From Burkholderiaceae bacterium (GTDB lineage Bacteria; Pseudomonadota; Gammaproteobacteria; Burkholderiales; Burkholderiaceae_C), in the NCBI GenBank assembly GCA_024235955.1, contig JACKLJ010000002.1, forward strand, positions 682,001 to 746,000: DNA of 64,000 bases, written 5' to 3'. The notes below the pieces were generated by a model that ran no database searches, was not told where the DNA came from, and worked only from the letters and a program-made list of their open reading frames with translations. Shown piece after piece: positions 1 to 7,713 of the stretch (its first letter is position 1; each line of letters starts with the position of its first letter). A program made the position numbers and the translations under genes.

Positions 1-1
1 C

Positions 2-565
2 ATGCAAGCCTACGCTGCCGGTGACGCCCGCGCCTTCGAAATCCTGTACGACCGTCACCATCTGCGTCTGTGGCGCTACGTTTACAGGAGCATCGGCGAA
101 CCCGCGAGCGCCGACGAGCTGGCCCAGGAAGTGTGGTTCAGCGTGGCCCGCGCCGGGCCCCGCTACGCCCCCAGCGCCGCCGCGCCCGACCGCCCGGTGG
201 CGCGTTTTTCCACCTGGCTGTTCACGCTGGCGCACCACCGGCTGGTCGACCACCTGCGCGCCCGCCGCCCGCATGCCAGCCTGGAAGCCGAGGGCGAGGA
301 CGGTGAACGCCTGGCCGACCAGCTGCCTGCCGACTCCGGCTTCGGCCCGGTGCGCCGGATCGAGTCGAAGCAGCAGGCCGAGCACCTGCTCGCCGCGCTC
401 GACGCGCTGCCCGCCGCCCAGCGCGAAGCCTTCCTGCTCCAGGCCGAGGGCGGCATGAGCGTGGTCGAGATCGCCGAAGCCACCGGCGTCGGCCTGGAAA
501 CCGCCAAGAGCCGCCTGCGCTACGCCCGCACCGCGCTGCGCCGCACGCTGGAGGTAATGGCATGA
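2..565 (+). CDS. ECF-type RNA polymerase sigma factor (5' end cut by window)
   Basis: Directs RNA polymerase to a small set of promoters. A region 2 segment (about residues 12-50, LYDRHHLRLWRYVYR and ELAQEVW) and a region 4 helix-turn-helix (about 130-180, LPAAQREAFLL, VVEIAEATGVGLETAKSRL) are both visible, the usual two-domain architecture of ECF factors. The ATG at base 2 may be internal, because the frame is open to the window edge; only a few residues are probably missing. The stop overlaps the next start as ATGA, so the downstream membrane protein is translationally coupled and is the natural candidate for its anti-sigma partner. Target genes cannot be told from here. Confidence 0.9.
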   Translation: MQAYAAGDARAFEILYDRHHLRLWRYVYRSIGEPASADELAQEVWFSVARAGPRYAPSAAAPDRPVARFSTWLFTLAHHRLVDHLRARRPHASLEAEGEDGERLADQLPADSGFGPVRRIESKQQAEHLLAALDALPAAQREAFLLQAEGGMSVVEIAEATGVGLETAKSRLRYARTALRRTLEVMA

Positions 566-2145
566 ACGCGCCCATGAACCCATCCGGCCACCCGCCCGGC
601 GGTCCGCCCATGGACGACGACCTGCTGGCCCGCTACCAGGAGGCGGCGGAGCTCGACGCGGCCCAGCCCGACCCGAACGTGCGCGCCGCCGTGCTGGCCG
701 AAGCGCAGATGCAGGCGTGGCGCCACGCCGAAGGCATGGATGCGGCCGGCGGCACGGACGAACCACCGCCCACCGCGCCGGGCGATCCGGCGTCGCATCT
801 GCGGCTGATCGAGACCAGGGCTTTGCCAAGGCCGCCGACGCGACCCGCCGCCAACGACCACCGATGGCCGATCCGCGCCGTCGCCAGCGTCGCCGTGCTG
901 GGCCTGGCCGGCCTGCTGGCGCTGCAGTTCGGCCGCAGCCCGCAGACCGAGCAGGACGTGGGCCTGGGCCGCAGCGCGCCGTCAGCCCAGGAGGGCACCG
1001 TGAGCGACAGCGGCCAGGTGGCCGACGCCCCCGCGCCCACCCCGTCCGCGCAAGCCACTGCTGCCGAACCGCAGACCCCATCGGCGATGACGGCGCCCGC
1101 ACCGGCCGCCGCTCCCGGTCTAGCGCCGGCCGCGGAACGGCAGCCCGGCGCAACGACTGCCGCACCCGCGCCCGCCGCGCCCCGGCAGCCGGAGTCGGAA
1201 CCGGCGCCTGCACCAGCACCAGCCCCCCTGGCCGAGTCCAACGCCCCGGCGGCTCCTCCGCCCGCGCCCCAGAAGCCCGCCGCACCGCCCCGCGCCGAGG
1301 GACGAGCCGAACGAAGAAGCGAGCCCGCGAAATCAGCCCCGGCCACCGCCCCCGCCGCGCAGCCGACCCACGACGGAGAAGCCGCCCGTACCCACGCCGA
1401 CGGGGCGCCACCGGAAGCCGTATCAGAGGCACGCGCCAAGGCCGGCATGCCGACACCCTCGGCCGCAGCTCCGGCTGCGCCACTGCCGCCGCCGCCAGCG
1501 CCGGTTGCGGCGCCAGCGCCTCCGGCCGGCGACGAAGCTGCCTCACCCGCCCGTGCGCCCTCGCCGGCGCTCCGCGGGGCTGCGCCGGCACCGGCACCGG
1601 CAGCCGCGGCGGGGCAACGCACCGCGCCTGAAGCAATGGGCCGCGCGCAAGGCTCGGCCACCACCGCCGCGGACGCCGCTGAAGCACCGTCGACCTTCAC
1701 GGCGCCCGAGCGCGCCGACGCCAGCGGCAGCACGGCTGCCGGCGCCAGCACGGCGGCTCCCGCCCCCGCAGCCAAGGCTTCCGCCCCGCCCAGGATCTCG
1801 GAGCTGCTCCGGCGCGAGGAAGAAGCACCGCAGGCCCTTTCGCCCTCGCAGCAGTTGCTGGCCGCCGCTACCCAGGGCCGGCCCAAGCTGGTGATCGAGG
1901 CACTGGAGCGCGGCGCCCCCCCCAACGCCGCCGACGCTGCCGGCCGCACGGCGCTGATGCTGGCAGCCATGCGCGGCGACGACGGCATGGTGCGCGTGCT
2001 GCTGGCCGCCGGCGCCGACCGCGCGCGCCTCGACCAGCGCGGCGCCAGCGCCGCCGACTACGCCCGCCGCGCCGGCCACGAAGCGCTGGCCCGCCGGCTC
2101 GAACCAGCCGCCACCAGCGCGCCCGAAGCCGGCAAGACGCCATGA
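562..2145 (+). CDS. Membrane-anchored Ala/Pro-rich protein with C-terminal ankyrin repeats, putative anti-sigma partner
   Basis: Protein of 527 residues with three parts. The first 100 residues are hydrophilic and would be cytoplasmic; one transmembrane helix follows at about 105-123 (AVLGLAGLLALQF); a very long Ala/Pro/Glu-rich, low-complexity linker of about 300 residues leads to ankyrin-like repeats at about 430-515 (GRTALMLAAMRGDDGMVRVLLAAGADRA). The gene overlaps the ECF sigma gene by four bases. By position and topology it could hold the sigma factor at the membrane and sense an envelope partner through the ankyrin end, but no zinc-finger (HxxxCxxC) anti-sigma motif is present, so this role is inference. 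The linker is strongly biased in composition. Confidence 0.75.
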   Translation: MNAPMNPSGHPPGGPPMDDDLLARYQEAAELDAAQPDPNVRAAVLAEAQMQAWRHAEGMDAAGGTDEPPPTAPGDPASHLRLIETRALPRPPTRPAANDHRWPIRAVASVAVLGLAGLLALQFGRSPQTEQDVGLGRSAPSAQEGTVSDSGQVADAPAPTPSAQATAAEPQTPSAMTAPAPAAAPGLAPAAERQPGATTAAPAPAAPRQPESEPAPAPAPAPLAESNAPAAPPPAPQKPAAPPRAEGRAERRSEPAKSAPATAPAAQPTHDGEAARTHADGAPPEAVSEARAKAGMPTPSAAAPAAPLPPPPAPVAAPAPPAGDEAASPARAPSPALRGAAPAPAPAAAAGQRTAPEAMGRAQGSATTAADAAEAPSTFTAPERADASGSTAAGASTAAPAPAAKASAPPRISELLRREEEAPQALSPSQQLLAAATQGRPKLVIEALERGAPPNAADAAGRTALMLAAMRGDDGMVRVLLAAGADRARLDQRGASAADYARRAGHEALARRLEPAATSAPEAGKTP

Positions 2146-2158
2146 GACCGGGCCTCGA

Positions 2159-2224
2159 ATGCTCTTTTTATAATAGCTGCCTGCGCCCGCCACATAATGG
2201 CTGCAGCCCGATTTCTTCTAAAAA
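2159..2224 (+). repeat. Repeat A, copy 1
   Basis: Carries the core ATAGCTGCCTGCGCCCGCC followed by GGCTGCAGCCCGATTT, in the gap before the SDR gene. It contains an in-frame ATG (2197) that would be a false start for that gene. Confidence 0.85.
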
Positions 2225-2253
2225 AACTCACGTCTGACGAAAGCCTCTCGACC

Positions 2254-3039
2254 ATGACCGCCAAAGCCTCCTCCCGCATCTGTTTCGGCCTGCAGGGCCG
2301 TGTCGCCATCGTCACCGGCGCCGCCCAGGGCATCGGCGAGGCCTGCGCGCGCCGCTTCGCCGCCGAAGGCGCGCAGGTGGTCATCGCCGACGTGGCCGAC
2401 GAGCGCGGCCGCCAGCTCGCCGCCGAACTGGGCGCGCGCTACGTGCATTGCGACGTCGGCGACAAGGCCCAGGTCGACGCGCTGGTGGCCGAGGTGCTGG
2501 CCGGGCACGGCCGCATCGACGTGCTGGTCAACAACGCCGGCATCTTCAAGGCCGCCAACTTTCTTGACGTGACCGAGGAGGACTTCGACGCCGTGCTGCG
2601 CGTCAACCTCAAGGGTGCCTTCCTGGTGGCGCAGGCGGTGGCGCGTGCCATGGCCCGGGCCGGCAGCGGCAGCATCGTCAACATGAGCTCGGTGAACAGT
2701 GTGGTGGCGATTCCCAACATCGCCAGCTACAACATCAGCAAGGGCGGCATCAACCAGCTCACGCGCGCCATGGCGCTGGCGCTGGCCGACCAGGGCGTGC
2801 GCGTGAACGCCGTCGGCCCCGGCACCATCGCCACCGAGCTGGCCGCCAAGGCGGTGCTCACCAGCGACGAGGCGCGCACCAAGATCATGATGCGCACCCC
2901 CCTCAAGCGCCTGGGCGAGCCCGGCGAGATCGCCGACGTGGTGGCCTTCCTGGCCAGCGACGCCGCCAGCTACATCACCGGCGAGATCATCATGGTGGAC
3001 GGCGGCCGCATGGCACTGAACTACACGGTGCCGGTCTAG
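2254..3039 (+). CDS. SDR-family NAD(P)-dependent oxidoreductase
   Basis: Classical short-chain dehydrogenase of 261 residues that would oxidise or reduce an alcohol/ketone with NAD(P). The Rossmann glycine motif TGAAQGIG lies near residue 20, NNAG near 95, the catalytic Ser in NMSSVNS and the Tyr/Lys pair in YNISK. The C-terminal GxxxYxTGxxxxVDGG pattern appears as SYITGEIIMVDGG. I prefer the ATG at 2254 over the in-frame ATG at 2197, which lies inside a repeat A copy. The substrate cannot be inferred; neighbours are unrelated, so it is probably transcribed alone. Confidence 0.9.
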   Translation: MTAKASSRICFGLQGRVAIVTGAAQGIGEACARRFAAEGAQVVIADVADERGRQLAAELGARYVHCDVGDKAQVDALVAEVLAGHGRIDVLVNNAGIFKAANFLDVTEEDFDAVLRVNLKGAFLVAQAVARAMARAGSGSIVNMSSVNSVVAIPNIASYNISKGGINQLTRAMALALADQGVRVNAVGPGTIATELAAKAVLTSDEARTKIMMRTPLKRLGEPGEIADVVAFLASDAASYITGEIIMVDGGRMALNYTVPV

Positions 3040-3226
3040 CACCGACCGCCTGCGCCACAGCACCTCACCCGCGCTGCGGGGCCGAACCTCCCTCATTCGA
3101 GGGATGAATTGGCCTTTCTCCTGACGGCCGCTTGGGAAAAGCGGCATCGGTTGGTACCATCGATCTACAACACTGGCTTCGCCGGGACGGCGTCACCTTC
3201 AGCCAGACCAACCAAGGGAGTGAACC

Positions 3227-3796
3227 GTGACATCCATTGCATCGGCCCTGCTTGCCCGCTGCAGGCCCCCGCTTCTCGCCGCCGCCCTGGGCGCGGCCGC
3301 CCTGCCGCTGCACGCGCAGACCTGGACGGTGACCGGCCTGACCAGTTCCGGCTGCGGCGACGGCGACACCGAATTCGCCATCAACATGACCGGCGTTTCC
3401 ACCGGCACTTGGTACTTCGACACCATCGCCACGGCCGGCGGCCAGACCTACATGGACGAGTACTTCGGCTGGAGCTTTCCCGACGGTGCGGGATCGTGGC
3501 TGCTCTGGGACAGCAACGACCGCGGCCAGCAGACCGCGAGCTTCCCGATCCCCCAGGACACCCCCATCACCGTGACGATGACGCTGCGCGACAGCACCGC
3601 CGTGCCCATGTACCGCACCGTGGTCGAACTCTCGCAGTGCAACAACGGCGTGATCACCAGCAACGTCAGCACCGACCTCCGGCCCAGGGCCACCACCGCA
3701 CCCGTGGCCGTGCCCGCGCTCGGCGAATGGGGCCTGCTGGCCCTGGGCCTGGCCGCTGCCGGCATGGGTGCGCGCCGCCTGCGCCGCCGCGCCTGA
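3227..3796 (+). CDS. Exported protein with IPTL-CTERM-like sorting tail
   Basis: Protein of 189 residues starting at GTG with a good ribosome site (AAGGGAG, bases 3214-3220). It has a signal peptide (about residues 1-31, ending LPLHAQ), a Thr/Gly-rich beta-type body with two conserved-looking Cys pairs, and a short C-terminal tripartite tail: VPALGEWG, a hydrophobic helix, then RRLRRRA. That tail matches the layout of IPTL-CTERM/exosortase-like sorting signals common in Comamonadaceae (usually IPTLSEWG). It would be held at the membrane and then processed or displayed. Function unknown. A strong terminator follows. Confidence 0.75.
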   Translation: MTSIASALLARCRPPLLAAALGAAALPLHAQTWTVTGLTSSGCGDGDTEFAINMTGVSTGTWYFDTIATAGGQTYMDEYFGWSFPDGAGSWLLWDSNDRGQQTASFPIPQDTPITVTMTLRDSTAVPMYRTVVELSQCNNGVITSNVSTDLRPRATTAPVAVPALGEWGLLALGLAAAGMGARRLRRRA

Positions 3797-3820
3797 CCAA
3801 CCTCGCGCGCGCAACGCCCA

Positions 3821-3845
3821 AGCCCCGCTCCGGCGGGGCTTTTTC
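3821..3845 (+). terminator. Rho-independent terminator
   Basis: Stem AGCCCCGC / GCGGGGCT with a short loop followed by TTTTTC, just after the IPTL-CTERM-like gene. Confidence 0.85.
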
Positions 3846-3970
3846 ATGCGCGGGTGATCAACCTCGACGGTCACCAGCTGTTCTTTGCGTGGCCTCTGGC
3901 GCTCGCGTGACCCAGGCCGCTGCCAGCCTGGGCCAGAATGGCTGAAGAGCAAGCCACAAGGAGACGCACC

Positions 3971-5509
3971 ATGACCCTGGCCCATCTGCTGGTCAGGCAG
4001 GCCCGGCAACGGCCCGAGTCGCCGGCCATCCTGCGCGGCAGCACGCTGCACGCCACGCACGGCGAGTGGGCCGCGCGCAGTGCCGGCCTGGCGCAGCGCC
4101 TGCGCGAGGCCGGCCTGGTGGAGGGCGACCGCGTGCTGCTGTTTGCCCACAACCATCCGCGCTACCTGGAAGCGCTGTGGGGCATCTGGTGGGCCGGCAT
4201 GGTGGCGGTGCCGGTGAACGCCAAGCTGCACCCGCGTGAGGTGGAATGGATCGTGGCCAACAGCGGCGCGCGCTGGGGCTTCGTGACGGCCGATGTGGCG
4301 CCCGAGCCCCTGGCCGGGCTGGAGCGCCAGGTCGCCCTCGATTCACCCGAGGCCGACGGCCTGCTCGCCCCCGCACCCGACGCGCTGGCCGTGCCGGTGG
4401 CCGGGCGGCAGCTGGGCGACGTGGCCTGGCTGTTCTACACCAGCGGCACCACCGGCCGGCCCAAGGGCGTGATGCTGACGCACCGCAACCTGATGACCAT
4501 GGGCTTGGGCTACTTCGTCGACGTGGACCCGGTGGCGCAGGGCGACGCCATCGCCTACGCCGCGCCGATCTCGCATGGCGCCGGCATCTACGCCATCCCG
4601 CACCTGATGGCGGGTGCGCGCCACGTGGTGCCGGCCTCGGGCGGCGTCGATCCGGCCGAGCTGTTCGCGCTCGGGCGCGAGGTGGGGGCGCTGTCGCTGT
4701 TCGCGGCGCCCACCATCGTCGGCCGGCTGGTCGATCATGCGGAAGCCGCCGGCCTCTCGCAGGACGACTGCGCGCGCTCGTTCAAGACCATCGTCTACGG
4801 CGGCGCGCCCATGTACGTGGCCGATATCCAGCGCGCGCTGCGCGTGATGGGCCCACGCTTCGTTCAGATCTACGGCCAGGGCGAGACGCCGATGACCGGC
4901 ACCGTGCTCTCGCGCGCCGACCTGGCCGACACCGCGCACCCGCGCCATCTGGAACGCATCGCCGGCGTGGGCGTGGCGCAGACACCCGTGCGCGTGCGCG
5001 TGACCGACAGCCAGGGGCGCGACCTGCCTCTCGGTGAGGTGGGCGAGGTGCTGGTGCAGGGCGATACCGTGATGGCTGGCTACTGGCAGAACCCCGAAGC
5101 CACCGACGCCGCCATCCAGGACGGCTGGCTGTTCACCGGCGACATGGGCACGCTGGACACCGACGGCTATCTCACGCTGAAAGACCGCAGCAAGGACCTG
5201 ATCATCAGCGGCGGCAGCAACATCTACCCGCGCGAGGTGGAGGAAGCCCTGCTCACGCTGGCCGGCGTGGCCGAGGTCGCGGTGGTCGGCCAGCCGGACG
5301 CCGAATGGGGCGAGAACGTGGTCGCTTTCGTCGTGGCCCAGGCCGGCACCGCGCTGGACGAGGCCACGCTCGACGCCCACTGCCTGGCCCGGATTGCCCG
5401 CTTCAAAAGGCCCAAGCGCTATGTTTTCGTGAGCAACCTGCCCAAGAACAACTACGGCAAGGTGCTCAAGACGGAGCTGCGCCAGCGGCTGGTCGGCACG
5501 CACCGTTAA
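3971..5509 (+). CDS. AMP-binding acyl-CoA synthetase (class I adenylate-forming)
   Basis: Activates a carboxylic acid with ATP to an acyl-adenylate and then an acyl-CoA. All main motifs are present: the P-loop YTSGTTGRPKGV, QIYGQGETPM, the hinge region GDMGTLDTDGYLTLKDRSKDLI, GGSNIYPREVEE and the catalytic Lys in NNYGKVLKTEL. The ATG at 3971 gives 512 residues and has AAGGAG seven bases upstream, better than the in-frame start at 3938. Full length for long- or medium-chain fatty acid CoA ligases of this group. Substrate chain length is not evident. A thioesterase gene lies 700 bp downstream but is not clearly co-transcribed. Confidence 0.9.
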   Translation: MTLAHLLVRQARQRPESPAILRGSTLHATHGEWAARSAGLAQRLREAGLVEGDRVLLFAHNHPRYLEALWGIWWAGMVAVPVNAKLHPREVEWIVANSGARWGFVTADVAPEPLAGLERQVALDSPEADGLLAPAPDALAVPVAGRQLGDVAWLFYTSGTTGRPKGVMLTHRNLMTMGLGYFVDVDPVAQGDAIAYAAPISHGAGIYAIPHLMAGARHVVPASGGVDPAELFALGREVGALSLFAAPTIVGRLVDHAEAAGLSQDDCARSFKTIVYGGAPMYVADIQRALRVMGPRFVQIYGQGETPMTGTVLSRADLADTAHPRHLERIAGVGVAQTPVRVRVTDSQGRDLPLGEVGEVLVQGDTVMAGYWQNPEATDAAIQDGWLFTGDMGTLDTDGYLTLKDRSKDLIISGGSNIYPREVEEALLTLAGVAEVAVVGQPDAEWGENVVAFVVAQAGTALDEATLDAHCLARIARFKRPKRYVFVSNLPKNNYGKVLKTELRQRLVGTHR

Positions 5510-5636
5510 AATAACTACCTTCGGCGCGCGGGGGCGCCGGCCTCGCGAAAGCGTGAGCACCCCGTCATCTGCGCAAGCATCCGCTTGCATACCCTCCCGG
5601 CCTGTGAGCGAGGCAAGGCCACCTGATGGAGCCGGT

Positions 5637-6098
5637 ATGCCTTTGCCCGATTCTTCTTCCACCCCTTTCGACGCGGCGCCGCTGGTGCTGCGCGAGGCGC
5701 GCCGCCTGCACCGTGCCGCGCGTTCCGACCAACTTTCCACCGCCCTGCCCGTGCTGCGTCGCCTGATCGCGGAAGGCGTGCTGGCTGGCACCAGCCTGCC
5801 GCAGCTGCATCGCGCGCGCCACACGGTGCAGCGCAAGCACCTGCTGCGCCTGCTGGCCGCCGAAGCCGGCCACACCAGCTGGGAAGCCTGGCGCCCGGCG
5901 CTGCGCCACGCGCTGCCGCAGGATCTGCTGCACCTGCGCCTCCACGGCAGCGGCACCTTCAACACCTGGTTCGCCACCGAAGACGAGGCGCGACGCGCCA
6001 TGCACGGACGCGAAGGCCGCCTGGTGCGTGTAGGCTGGCACGCCGTGTGGCTGGCGCCCGGCTCGCTGCAGGCCCTGCAGGGCGCAGGCCCGGCCTGA
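5637..6098 (+). CDS. Conserved-type hypothetical protein, Arg/Leu-rich
   Basis: About 153 residues from the ATG at 5637, which has GGAG five bases upstream; the frame is open from 5553, but the upstream part looks like leader sequence. No signal peptide or membrane helix. The middle is helical and basic (REARRLHRAARSD, LRRLIAEGVL, HTVQRKHLLRLLAAEAGHTSWEAWR); the C-terminal third looks like a small mixed alpha/beta domain (FNTWFATEDEARRAMHGREGRLVRVGWHAVWL). I do not recognise the family. The dense helical N-half and basic character are compatible with nucleic-acid or protein binding, but no function should be assigned. Confidence 0.7.
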   Translation: MPLPDSSSTPFDAAPLVLREARRLHRAARSDQLSTALPVLRRLIAEGVLAGTSLPQLHRARHTVQRKHLLRLLAAEAGHTSWEAWRPALRHALPQDLLHLRLHGSGTFNTWFATEDEARRAMHGREGRLVRVGWHAVWLAPGSLQALQGAGPA

Positions 6099-6202
6099 CC
6101 GACAAGCCCTGCGACCGTCCAGGCGGCGCTGTCGCGGTGGTGCGCCTGCCCGGCCGGGGCCGATGGCATCATGGCCGAACCATCCACCCCATCGGACACC
6201 GC

Positions 6203-6748
6203 ATGACCTCCCGCCCGCACCAGCTCGACCAGTGGCTCGCCCAGGAGAAAGCGGTGCGCGAGCGCGTCGACCAGGGCCCCGGCCCGGGCGTCACGCGCAT
6301 GGACCAGGTGGCGGGCATGAGCGGTCTGGAGCTGATGCAGGCCATCCTGAACGGCGAGGTGCCCTACGCGCCCATGGCGCAGACGCTGGATTTCATCCTC
6401 GTCGAGGTCGCGCCCGGCCGCGCGGTGTTCCAGGGCACGCCAGGTCCACAGCTGTTCAACCCGCTGGGCACGGTGCACGGCGGCTGGTTCGCCACGCTGC
6501 TCGATTCGGCGCTGGGCTGCGCCGTGCACACCATGCTGCCGCAGGGCCGCGCCTACACCACGGCCGAGCTGGGCGTGAACATGGTCAAGGCGCTCACGCC
6601 CCGGGTGCCGCGGGTGCGCGCCGAAGGCAAGGTGATCCACTGCGGCCGCCAGCTGGCCACCGCCGAGGCGCGGCTGGTCGGCCCCGACGGCACGCTGTAC
6701 GCGCACGCCACCACCACCTGCCTGGTGTTCGATCTTCCCGCGAGTTGA
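6203..6748 (+). CDS. PaaI/YdiI-type hotdog-fold thioesterase
   Basis: Predicted acyl-CoA thioesterase of 181 residues from the ATG at 6203. The hotdog signature is clear: NPLGTVHGGWFATLLDSALGCAV, with the His-Gly-Gly and the following Asp expected near the active site, then strands in YTTAELGVNMVKAL and ATAEARLVGPDG. This pattern fits the PaaI/COG2050 group that hydrolyses aromatic or medium-chain acyl-CoAs. Starts upstream in the same frame (from 6047) fall in low-quality sequence. No operon partner is evident; the region after it is filled with repeats. Confidence 0.85.
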   Translation: MTSRPHQLDQWLAQEKAVRERVDQGPGPGVTRMDQVAGMSGLELMQAILNGEVPYAPMAQTLDFILVEVAPGRAVFQGTPGPQLFNPLGTVHGGWFATLLDSALGCAVHTMLPQGRAYTTAELGVNMVKALTPRVPRVRAEGKVIHCGRQLATAEARLVGPDGTLYAHATTTCLVFDLPAS

Positions 6749-6794
6749 TCCCTCCTGAGGCGCTTTCGGCGCCTTCCCCCGAGCCCCGCCCGGC

Positions 6795-6942
6795 CGCCCG
6801 AAGGGGCGAGAGTCCCCTCCGGGGGCAGCGAGCCGCGCAGCGGGGAGCGTGGGGGCTTATTCCTGGACACCGCCAGTGCTCGGTGCAAGCCCGAGCACGG
6901 CGTTCGCTGACGCGGCCTGCTCCGCGGCCATCTGGGGCGGCT
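6795..6942 (+). repeat. Repeat B, copy 1 (composite GC-rich hairpin element)
   Basis: Two parts. Bases 6795-6857 carry the CCCCTCCGGGGGCAGCGAG...GCGTGGGGGC type sequence I remember as common in Comamonadaceae genomes. Bases 6865-6942 carry the repeat B body: a perfect 8-bp stem GTGCTCGG / CCGAGCAC around loop TGCAAGC (6876-6898), then GCCTGCTCCGCGGCC. With repeat A copy 2 this accounts for the 403-bp gap between the thioesterase gene and gloA; I see no gene in it. Confidence 0.8.
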
Positions 6943-7010
6943 TGCTGAGCACCGCTCGCCGGTCTGCACGTTGAACGGCGGGACCCTGTCTGGTGGCCCA
7001 TTGAACTATC

Positions 7011-7063
7011 GAATCAATAGCTGGCTGCGCCTGCCCATCAAGGCCTGCAGGCAAGTTCGTTCC
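7011..7063 (+). repeat. Repeat A, copy 2 (degenerate)
   Basis: AATAGCTGGCTGCGCCTGCCC resembles the repeat A core with three changes; the right half is reduced to AAGGCCTGCAGGC. Confidence 0.55.
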
Positions 7064-7151
7064 TAAAGCCATTGGGCGTCGAACCTGAGCGCCCCTGTCT
7101 CCGTCATGCGTCGGACACACATCGCTGGCGGGCCACGGGCACAATCGGGCC

Positions 7152-7568
7152 ATGCGAATCCTCCACACCATGCTCCGCGTGGGCGATCTTGATCGCTCGA
7201 TCCAGTTCTACACCCAGGTGCTCGGCATGCAGCTGCTGCGGCGCTCGGAGAACCCTGAGTACAAGTACTCGCTGGCCTTCCTGGGCTATGAAGGTGGCAA
7301 CCCCGGGCAGGCCGAGATCGAGCTGACCTACAACTGGGGCACCACCGAGTACGACATGGGCACGGCCTACGGCCACATCGCCCTGGGCGTGCCGGACGCT
7401 TACGCCGCCTGCGACAAGATCAAGGCCGCCGGCGGCAACGTCACGCGCGAGGCCGGCCCGGTGAAGGGCGGCACCACCGTGATCGCCTTCGTCACCGACC
7501 CCGACGGCTACAAGATCGAGCTGATCCAGCGCGCCGACGATGCGACGACGGGCCAGGGTCTGCGCTGA
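7152..7568 (+). CDS. gloA: Lactoylglutathione lyase (glyoxalase I)
   Basis: Converts the hemithioacetal of methylglyoxal and glutathione to S-D-lactoylglutathione, the first step of methylglyoxal detoxification. The 138-residue protein is nearly collinear with E. coli GloA; the expected metal ligands align as His5 (MRILH), Glu57 (IELTYNWG), His75 (AYGHIALGV) and Glu123 (YKIELI). NPEYKYSLAF and GPVKGGTTVIAFVTDPDGY are family hallmarks. The size and ligand pattern fit the Ni/Co-dependent bacterial class. It stands alone between repeat-bearing gaps. Confidence 0.95.
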   Translation: MRILHTMLRVGDLDRSIQFYTQVLGMQLLRRSENPEYKYSLAFLGYEGGNPGQAEIELTYNWGTTEYDMGTAYGHIALGVPDAYAACDKIKAAGGNVTREAGPVKGGTTVIAFVTDPDGYKIELIQRADDATTGQGLR

Positions 7569-7628
7569 CCGAGGCACCTGTGCTGCAGCGCTGCGTGCCA
7601 CCTTTCCGAGCACCTCGTGAGAAACTTC

Positions 7629-7690
7629 GTTTTTCATAGCTGCCTGCGCCCGCCACACCTGGGCTTGAGGCACTTTTCGCTCTCAATCTG
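7629..7690 (+). repeat. Repeat A, copy 3
   Basis: One of the best copies: TTCATAGCTGCCTGCGCCC, spacer, then GGGCTTGAGGC, so the arms GCCT..GCCC and GGGC..AGGC can pair. Lies between gloA and the CYTH-CHAD gene. Confidence 0.85.
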
Positions 7691-7713
7691 ACCACCGGCA
7701 CCACCCACCCCGC

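Noticed and set aside
4343..6706. A 787-codon minus-strand frame across the acyl-CoA synthetase and thioesterase
   Set aside because: Antisense to two clear genes, with no family features.
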